Assembly (NCBI GenBank): GCA_938039225.1
Contig: CALHVH010000124.1
Coordinates: 1-7,481, forward strand
Source: an uncultured Gammaproteobacteria bacterium
GTDB lineage: Bacteria; Pseudomonadota; Gammaproteobacteria; Steroidobacterales; JABDMI01
DNA: 7,481 bases
Direction of reading: 5' to 3'
This document shows, piece after piece, positions 1-4,057 of this stretch. The notes below the pieces were generated by a model, which was not told the DNA's origin, did not search any database, and saw only the letters and a list, made by a program, of their open reading frames with translations. How positions within the stretch are numbered: the stretch's first letter is position 1; every line of letters starts with the position of its first letter. A program made the position numbers and the translations under genes.

Positions 1-2
1 AA

Positions 3-569
3 ATGATGCGAACGTTTAAATATGGTTTATGTTTGTTAGTCATTTTTTGTTTTTCAGCCTGTGCGACGAGTCAAGGCTCGTCGCCGACTGAAAAACGTCA
101 ATCTATTCAGCAAATGAAATCTGAGGTTTTACAGGACCTGTACAAAATCAAACCCGATGTTCGTTCGCAAGTAAGTAGTGCGCCCGGCTATGCCGTGTTT
201 AGTAATGCCAATATTAATCTTCTGTTGGCTAGTTTTGGTGGCGGATATGGTGTTGTCCATAATAATAGAACAGGACAAGATACCTACATGAAAATGGGTG
301 AAGTTGGTCTTGGTCTAGGGTTGGGAGCTAAAGACTTTCGTGCAATCTTTGTATTTCATACTGGAGCAAGTCTAAGGCGCTTTATTGAAGACGGTTGGGC
401 TTTAGGTGCTCAAGCTGATGTTGCCGCAAAAGCCGATGAAAAAGGAGCAGCAGCTAGTGGAGAGTTAACCATAGATAATATTACTATCTATCAAATTACT
501 GAAACTGGCCTGGCTTTACAAGCCACCATTAAGGGTACCAAGTTTTGGAAAGATGACGATTTAAACTGA
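3..569 (+). CDS. SYLF/Ysc84-domain lipoprotein
   Basis: This 188-residue protein starts with a lipoprotein signal peptide: a short basic start (R3, K6), a hydrophobic core at about residues 8-17, and a lipobox F-S-A-C with the acylated Cys at residue 20. Residue +2 is Ala, not Asp, so by the enterobacterial rule it would be sorted to the outer membrane. Residues 36-185 resemble the bacterial SYLF/Ysc84 family (lipid-binding in the eukaryotic members), with the PGYAVF motif at 61-66, Gly-rich segments at 79-84 and 102-108, and a Trp-containing end near 181. The bacterial function is not established. Two ATG codons lie at 3 and 6; any ribosome binding site lies outside the window, so the start is uncertain. 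No link to the pilus genes downstream is visible, and a gap of about 300 bases separates them. Confidence 0.85.
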   Translation: MMRTFKYGLCLLVIFCFSACATSQGSSPTEKRQSIQQMKSEVLQDLYKIKPDVRSQVSSAPGYAVFSNANINLLLASFGGGYGVVHNNRTGQDTYMKMGEVGLGLGLGAKDFRAIFVFHTGASLRRFIEDGWALGAQADVAAKADEKGAAASGELTIDNITIYQITETGLALQATIKGTKFWKDDDLN

Positions 570-634
570 ATCAAATAAAGTAACAATAGTTGTTTAAATA
601 ATTTCCTTTGTTTAAAACTCATCATAATTTCTAA

Positions 635-659
635 TCGTTCGACTAAGAACGAGTTCTTA
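635..659. repeat. Overlapping inverted repeats
   Basis: Two mutually exclusive stems share the same bases. TCGTTC (635-640) pairs with GAACGA (647-652). TAAGAAC (644-650) pairs with GTTCTTA (653-659) around a two-base centre, which is too tight for an RNA loop and reads better as a protein-binding palindrome. The function is unknown. Confidence 0.4.
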
Positions 660-661
660 TT

Positions 662-685
662 ATTGGATTGAATACTCAATCTAAT
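662..685. terminator. Possible bidirectional terminator hairpin
   Basis: Bases 662-671 pair with 676-685 (10 bp including one G-T wobble) around the loop ATAC. The stem is AT-rich and only a loose T-rich stretch follows, so termination is uncertain. Its place after the lipoprotein gene fits a 3' end signal. Confidence 0.3.
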
Positions 686-713
686 TAACTTATTGTTTCC
701 ATGCGAAAAATAA

Positions 714-742
714 TTGTATGCTACTATGCGGTGCATTATTAT
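714..742 (+). promoter_or_regulatory. Candidate sigma-70 promoter for the kinase gene
   Basis: TTGTAT (714-719) and TATTAT (737-742) are separated by 17 bases. The -10 box matches the consensus at 5 of 6 positions and the -35 box at 3 of 6. In AT-rich DNA this can occur by chance. Confidence 0.25.
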
Positions 743-783
743 ATTTTATGGTGCGTTTCAATGTGACATGGCTGTAAATAGTA

Positions 784-798
784 ATACTTATTAAGTAT
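784..798. repeat. Perfect 7+1+7 palindrome
   Basis: ATACTTA and TAAGTAT flank a single T. The site lies between the candidate promoter and the kinase gene, where an operator would be plausible, but no known operator is recognised. Confidence 0.35.
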
Positions 799-831
799 AT
801 TTACTTTTTATAAATTAAAAAAACGTAATTC

Positions 832-876
832 ATGGATGGAATTAATTTACTTATAGGTTTATTCCCAAATAAATAA
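832..876 (+). CDS. Possible 14-residue leader peptide
   Basis: An ATG at 832 opens a frame encoding MDGINLLIGLFPNK. Its stop TAA (874-876) overlaps the kinase start as TAATG. The kinase has only a poor ribosome binding site, so translational coupling from this mini-ORF is conceivable. No clear Shine-Dalgarno sequence precedes the ATG at 832, so it may be chance. Confidence 0.15.
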   Translation: MDGINLLIGLFPNK

Positions 877-2015
877 TGAAATTTAATGAAATTATGAGAA
901 AAGAAAAATCTGTTAATGAAATTGCCTCTAGACGATCTGATGAATTCAGAGTGCCCTTGTCCTCAATTCTAGGTTATATAAAGTTAATCCGTGAAAACGA
1001 CAATCTTGATGTTGCCGTGACAGAGCATCTCAGTGTTATAGAAAGTACCACACAGCATTTACTTAGCTTTGTTAATAATTTAGAAACTCAGGCTCGTTTC
1101 AGATCAACCGATAAAGTTAAACTCACGACGCATTCTGTATCGCTTGAGGATCTGCTTGTAGAGATAAATCAAATTGCCTCTCCATTAGCAAAGAAAAAAA
1201 ACTTGCTATTTAGCACCAGCATTACGCCTCGTTGCTCACGTTACGGAGCTTTAGATATAGAGCGTGTGAAACAAATGTTGTTAAATCTGATACGCAGTTC
1301 CATCAGTTATACCAAAGAAGGTTTTGTTAATTTAACTTTAGATCAAGAGGGTTCTGATTTGGTTTTTACGGTCATAGATTCAGGCCTTGGTTTGCATGAG
1401 GAAGAGATTCGCAATATTGAAAACGCACATGTAGATGGCGAGAATGAAACTAAAACGGGTCTTGGTTTAAGTCTGAGCGTGAGTAAATCTCTTGTTGAGG
1501 CCATGAAAGGTAGTTTTGAGGTGAAGTCTAAGGTGGGTGAGGGCAGTACAATTACAGTAACAATCCCGCATAAAGAAAGCGAAGAAGTAAGTCAACATGA
1601 AGCTACTCAAGAGATTCCAGTTTTTGACCCAAAGGCCGTTGAATCCAGCAAAATGACCATTCTATTAATGGAGAGTAGTATTGAATCCAGTAATTTTATC
1701 TCATTTTTATTAAAGCGTTCGGGTTATGAGGTTACGGTTGCCGAAGATTGGGAATTAGCTCTAGCATTCTTGGATGCTCTTGAGTTTGATATTGTGATAG
1801 CTGATTTGAACATGACTGATTTATCAAATGCCGAGTTGATTAAAACGGTTAGAGGCATTGGCTATCAAAAAGATTTAATTGCGATAGTGGAAGATAATGA
1901 ATCTCAATCTCAAGAAGAACTAAAAAAACTAGGTTTTGCAACCAGCATCTCAAAGCCAATTCAAATGACAGAATTATTGACCGTATTTAAGAGACTTATC
2001 CCGCTAACTGGTTAA
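876..2015 (+). CDS. Degenerate cytoplasmic hybrid histidine kinase
   Basis: The 379-residue protein has no signal peptide, membrane segment or sensor domain. Residues 15-75 align with a HisKA dimerisation domain, but the H-box reads SDEFRVPL instead of SHELRTPL: Asp22 replaces the phospho-accepting His. Residues about 115-232 form a HATPase domain with G1 box D168-S-G-L-G and G2 GLGL (195-198) intact, while the N-box Asn is replaced by Ser141. Residues about 260-377 form a receiver domain with phospho-acceptor-like Asp310 and Lys360, but the acidic pair is E266-S267 and the switch Thr is Val338. Catalysis is therefore doubtful; a scaffold or allosteric role is an inference. The frame is intact, so it is not an ordinary pseudogene. 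Start: ATG 876, with an in-frame stop at 870-872; a second Met (codon 7, at 894) has no better ribosome binding site. The gene lies 321 bases upstream of pilG, same strand. Confidence 0.85.
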   Translation: MKFNEIMRKEKSVNEIASRRSDEFRVPLSSILGYIKLIRENDNLDVAVTEHLSVIESTTQHLLSFVNNLETQARFRSTDKVKLTTHSVSLEDLLVEINQIASPLAKKKNLLFSTSITPRCSRYGALDIERVKQMLLNLIRSSISYTKEGFVNLTLDQEGSDLVFTVIDSGLGLHEEEIRNIENAHVDGENETKTGLGLSLSVSKSLVEAMKGSFEVKSKVGEGSTITVTIPHKESEEVSQHEATQEIPVFDPKAVESSKMTILLMESSIESSNFISFLLKRSGYEVTVAEDWELALAFLDALEFDIVIADLNMTDLSNAELIKTVRGIGYQKDLIAIVEDNESQSQEELKKLGFATSISKPIQMTELLTVFKRLIPLTG

Positions 2016-2031
2016 GTTGATAGTTTTTTTT
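2006..2031 (+). terminator. Weak terminator candidate after the kinase gene
   Basis: A run of eight T (2024-2031) follows the kinase stop. Upstream only a 4-bp stem (AACT 2006-2009 with AGTT 2015-2018) can be drawn, so the T run is suggestive but the hairpin is poor. Confidence 0.25.
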
Positions 2032-2068
2032 CTTTAATTAATCGTCAAATAGTTATATCGAAGCTGTG

Positions 2069-2110
2069 AATATATTAAGTTTTTATTATATTGATAATAC
2101 TTAATGTGTT
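2069..2110. repeat. Long imperfect AT-rich inverted repeat
   Basis: ATTAAGT (2074-2080) pairs with ACTTAAT (2099-2105), and ATTAT (2085-2089) with ATAAT (2094-2098) around ATTG, leaving a four-T bulge (2081-2084). Wobble and A-T pairs extend the stem out to 2069 and 2110. No T run follows on the + strand. The role is unknown. Confidence 0.45.
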
Positions 2111-2175
2111 GTTAATGCAGTAAATATCGCATCAAACGGCATTTTAGATATAGCTTGTTATTGATTTTGTCTCAA

Positions 2176-2197
2176 TTTTGTGACTTGTGTCACAATC
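2176..2197. promoter_or_regulatory. CRP/Vfr-type binding site
   Basis: TGTGA (2179-2183), six bases, then TCACA (2190-2194): a perfect match to the core of the CRP/Vfr consensus, within a longer palindrome TTGTGAC-N4-GTCACAA (2178-2195). The centre is at 2186.5, roughly 58 bases before the start of transcription predicted from the candidate promoter, close to a class I activator position. An FNR-type site would need TTGAT-N4-ATCAA, which is not present here. Confidence 0.7.
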
Positions 2198-2208
2198 TCA
2201 TTCATAAG

Positions 2209-2238
2209 TTGCTGTACAGTGGGGCTTGTTAACATAAC
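2209..2238 (+). promoter_or_regulatory. Candidate promoter for the pil-chp operon
   Basis: TTGCTG (2209-2214) and CATAAC (2233-2238) with an 18-base spacer are weak matches to sigma-70 boxes. Weak boxes below a CRP/Vfr site fit an activator-dependent promoter, but the exact position is uncertain. Confidence 0.3.
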
Positions 2239-2282
2239 TTAATATTTAAAAAACATTAAATTGTTAATATCTCCACTAAATC

Positions 2283-2311
2283 AATAACTAAGAAATTTTT
2301 TAGTTATTTTT
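2283..2311 (+). terminator. Terminator-like hairpin in the pilG leader
   Basis: AATAACTAA (2283-2291) pairs perfectly with TTAGTTATT (2300-2308), and the last bases run into a T tract (2307-2311). The stem has one G-C pair only, so it is weak. It lies 25 bases before the pilG start, between the candidate promoter and the ribosome binding site, where it could act as an attenuator or an RNA stability element. Confidence 0.35.
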
Positions 2312-2336
2312 ACAAAATTAATAAGAGAGAGATATT

Positions 2337-3020
2337 GTGAATAATCCAAAAGCAATCAGAGCATTAGTCGTAGATGATAGCGTTGTTATTCGACGCTTGA
2401 TGTCTATTGTTTTAGACAAAATGGGTTTGGGTGCTGATTATGTTGATAATGGTATTAAAGCCTTATCAATGTTACAAGATGAATCTTACGATATTATTTT
2501 TTTAGACATCATGATGGAAGGCATGGATGGCTATAAAGTCTGCAAGCACATCAAGAATAATGAGAAGACTAAAGATATTCCAGTAATCATGCTGACAAGT
2601 CGCGATGGGCGAATTGATAAACTGCGTGGGAAAATGGCTGGCGCCGACCATTATTTGACCAAGCCTGTGAAAATGTCAGATTTTAAAAACACGGTTGAAA
2701 ATTTCTTACCCATTACTGCTGATTTAAAAAAAGCAGCTAAAAAAGAGAAAAAAGAAGCAGCTCGTCCAGCACTGTCGTCACCGGCTAAATTAAAGTCGGT
2801 ACCAGTAAAGCCATTGGAAAATAAAACTCCAAAAACTACGGAATCCAATGACGATGCAAAAACATCTAGCTCAACACCAAAGAGTACTGATAAGTTATCT
2901 ACGGATGCAGGCATAGAAAAACCTAGTCATGCATCAAATAGCACTAAAAAAGCTAGCTTAGAACCACAATTAACAAGAGAAGAGAAAATTGCTCGCATTA
3001 GAGAAATGATGCGTAAGTAA
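2337..3020 (+). CDS. pilG: PilG-like response regulator with long basic tail
   Basis: Residues 5-124 form a CheY-like receiver domain with all key residues: D13, D14, phospho-acceptor D57, T87 and K109. The segments YKVCKHIKNN and YLTKP are typical of PilG, which in Pseudomonas promotes pilus extension and cAMP signalling when phosphorylated by ChpA. Pseudomonas PilG has about 135 residues; this protein has 227. The added part (126-227) is low in complexity and rich in Lys, Ser, Thr, Pro and Ala (24 Lys/Arg against 14 Asp/Glu), beginning with Lys-rich KKAAKKEKK (131-139) and ending in a likely amphipathic helix with TREEKIARIREMMRK (213-227). It is probably a disordered linker with a terminal binding helix; this is inference. 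Start: GTG at 2337, preceded by the purine-rich GAGAGAGA (2324-2331). First gene of the operon. Confidence 0.85.
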   Translation: MNNPKAIRALVVDDSVVIRRLMSIVLDKMGLGADYVDNGIKALSMLQDESYDIIFLDIMMEGMDGYKVCKHIKNNEKTKDIPVIMLTSRDGRIDKLRGKMAGADHYLTKPVKMSDFKNTVENFLPITADLKKAAKKEKKEAARPALSSPAKLKSVPVKPLENKTPKTTESNDDAKTSSSTPKSTDKLSTDAGIEKPSHASNSTKKASLEPQLTREEKIARIREMMRK

Positions 3021-3031
3021 AACTCTTAGAA

Positions 3032-3058
3032 AAAACCTTACTTGTTAGTAAAAGTTTT
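3032..3058 (+). repeat. Hairpin between pilG and pilH
   Basis: AAAAC (3032-3036) pairs with GTTTT (3054-3058) and TTACT (3038-3042) with AGTAA (3047-3051) around TGTT, with a small internal loop. An outer stem, AAAACTCT (3019-3026) with AGAGTTTT (3063-3070), can enclose it. It could limit read-through or set mRNA processing between the two genes. Confidence 0.4.
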
Positions 3059-3097
3059 AATCAGAGTTTTGTGTGTTTAATTTATAAAGTTTCAGAA

Positions 3098-3120
3098 GGT
3101 GAATGAATAAGTCATTCATT
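3098..3120 (+). repeat. Hairpin upstream of pilH
   Basis: TGAATGA (3100-3106) pairs with TCATTCA (3112-3118) around ATAAG, extended by two G-T wobbles (3098-3099 with 3119-3120). It covers the GG of the AGAAGG that precedes the small ORF at 3103. Confidence 0.35.
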
Positions 3121-3177
3121 AATGGAAAGTTTCACAATAGGAAAGAAAATGAGTTTAAAAATATTAGTAATCGATGA
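3103..3177 (+). CDS. Possible 24-residue leader ORF overlapping pilH
   Basis: An ATG at 3103 follows AGAAGG (3094-3099) with a short 3-base spacing. The frame runs 24 codons to TGA (3175-3177) and overlaps the first codons of pilH in another frame. The peptide is basic and Asn/Lys-rich and resembles nothing known to me. It may be chance. Confidence 0.15.
   Translation: MNKSFINGKFHNRKENEFKNISNR
3139..3145 (+). promoter_or_regulatory. Ribosome binding site that fixes the pilH start
   Basis: AGGAAAG lies a few bases before the ATG at 3149 and supports that start. The in-frame ATG at 3122 has no such sequence at a fitting distance. Confidence 0.6.
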
Positions 3178-3511
3178 TTCACAAGTTGAACGTGATAATT
3201 TAAAAGGCATCTTGTCATCAAAAGGCTATGCAGTTGTAACAGCCGAAGATGGTGAGTCAGGTGCGGAAATGGCTGTAGTTGAGAGCCCTGACTTGATCTT
3301 TTTAGATGTAGTTATGCCTAAAAAAGATGGTTTTAAAACATGCCGTTTAATCAAGAAAAATGATGCAACTAAAGATATTCCAATCGTTATGGTTACCAGT
3401 AAAGCTCAAAAAGCCGATAAGGTCATGAGCCAGCTTCAAGGTGCGGTAGATCATATTGCTAAGCCATACACTGATGAAGAAATTTTAGATGTTGTTAGCA
3501 AACTCGGATAA
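3149..3511 (+). CDS. pilH: PilH-like response regulator
   Basis: A stand-alone receiver domain of 120 residues, nearly the 121 of Pseudomonas PilH. All key residues are present: D9, D10, phospho-acceptor D53, T83 and K105 followed by Pro. The segment FKTCRLIKKN after MPKKDG is typical of the PilG/PilH group. PilH in Pseudomonas favours retraction or drains phosphate from the ChpA pathway. The in-frame ATG at 3122 would add nine residues (MESFTIGKK) that do not belong to the receiver fold; the ATG at 3149 is chosen for its ribosome binding site and the family length. It lies 128 bases after pilG, an unusually wide gap for this operon that contains two hairpins, and only 4 bases before pilI. 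Confidence 0.85.
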   Translation: MSLKILVIDDSQVERDNLKGILSSKGYAVVTAEDGESGAEMAVVESPDLIFLDVVMPKKDGFKTCRLIKKNDATKDIPIVMVTSKAQKADKVMSQLQGAVDHIAKPYTDEEILDVVSKLG

Positions 3512-3515
3512 TTAG

Positions 3516-4013
3516 ATGAGTGAGCAAAGCTTAACAGACATACTTAGTGAAACTCTGCTTGTTGAAGAGGATGCCATTGAGGTTCAATATCAGGAAAAAG
3601 ATCGCTATACATTTGTATTAGGTAAATTGGCCTTCTTTTTACCTGATGAAATGTTGAGTGAAGTTGTTGAAAACGCTGATTATGCTTATTTACCAAGGAT
3701 GTCTGAGAATGTCCTTGGTTTAAGTAATATTCGTGGCGATTTAGTACCAGTATTTGATTTACATAATTTTTTAAATGTTGAACGAGATAATAAAGAACAA
3801 CATTTATTGTCCATTGGGGTTGGTGAAGAGGCCGTAGGCGTTTTATTAGATCGCTTGCCGTTTCGTGTGAAAGAAAGTGAATGCCAAATGATTAAATCAG
3901 CGCCAATTTTACCTGAAGCAATCAAACCGTTTGTTTCACAAATTTATAAACATGGTGAGCAAGTCATTCTGGATTACCAGCATGAAGCCTTGTTCAGCTC
4001 ATTGTGTCAATAA
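3516..4013 (+). CDS. pilI: PilI-like CheW adaptor
   Basis: A 165-residue CheW-domain protein (the Pseudomonas PilI has 178). The domain spans roughly residues 28-160, with the CheW signature NIRGDLVPVFDL at 71-82 and a short N-terminal extension of about 27 residues rich in acidic residues. As an adaptor it should link the PilJ chemoreceptor to the ChpA kinase at the inner membrane. It begins 4 bases after the pilH stop, with a weak ribosome binding sequence (CGGAT) inside the end of pilH, so translation is probably coupled to pilH. PilI rather than a flagellar CheW is inferred from the neighbours. Confidence 0.85.
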   Translation: MSEQSLTDILSETLLVEEDAIEVQYQEKDRYTFVLGKLAFFLPDEMLSEVVENADYAYLPRMSENVLGLSNIRGDLVPVFDLHNFLNVERDNKEQHLLSIGVGEEAVGVLLDRLPFRVKESECQMIKSAPILPEAIKPFVSQIYKHGEQVILDYQHEALFSSLCQ

Positions 4014-4045
4014 TTTAAAACATATTTTAAGTAAGATTTTAGTAT

Positions 4046-4052
4046 AGGGGAA
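4046..4052 (+). promoter_or_regulatory. Ribosome binding site for pilJ
   Basis: AGGGGAA lies 5 bases before the GTG at 4058 and supports this non-ATG start, which gives a proper basic start before the first membrane segment. Confidence 0.65.
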
Positions 4053-4057
4053 CGTTA

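Larger units (their letters stand above)
570..875. other. AT-rich intergenic region
   Basis: About 306 bases between the lipoprotein gene and the kinase gene, with no convincing gene on either strand. It holds two adjacent hairpin-forming stretches (635-659 and 662-685), a weak candidate promoter (714-742), a palindrome (784-798) and a possible 14-codon leader ORF (832-876). These are listed separately. Confidence 0.7.
2016..2336. other. Regulatory intergenic region before pilG
   Basis: A gap of 321 bases without a gene. It contains the T run after the kinase gene, a long AT-rich inverted repeat (2069-2110), a CRP/Vfr-like site (2176-2197), a candidate promoter (2209-2238), a terminator-like hairpin (2283-2311) and a purine-rich ribosome binding site before the GTG at 2337. 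Confidence 0.75.

Noticed and set aside
491..736. Minus-strand frame of 81 codons across the lipoprotein 3' end
   Set aside because: It overlaps a well-supported gene, has no recognisable domain, and its composition reflects AT-rich non-coding DNA.
876..2015. Kinase gene as a pseudogene
   Set aside because: The frame is open over the full three-domain length and fold residues are kept; only catalytic positions are changed.
2651..2914. Minus-strand frame of 87 codons inside pilG
   Set aside because: Antisense of the Lys-rich PilG tail; no domain and no ribosome binding site.
3122..3148. Longer PilH start at the ATG at 3122
   Set aside because: It lacks a ribosome binding site at a fitting distance and adds nine residues outside the receiver fold; the ATG at 3149 has AGGAAAG before it and gives the family length.
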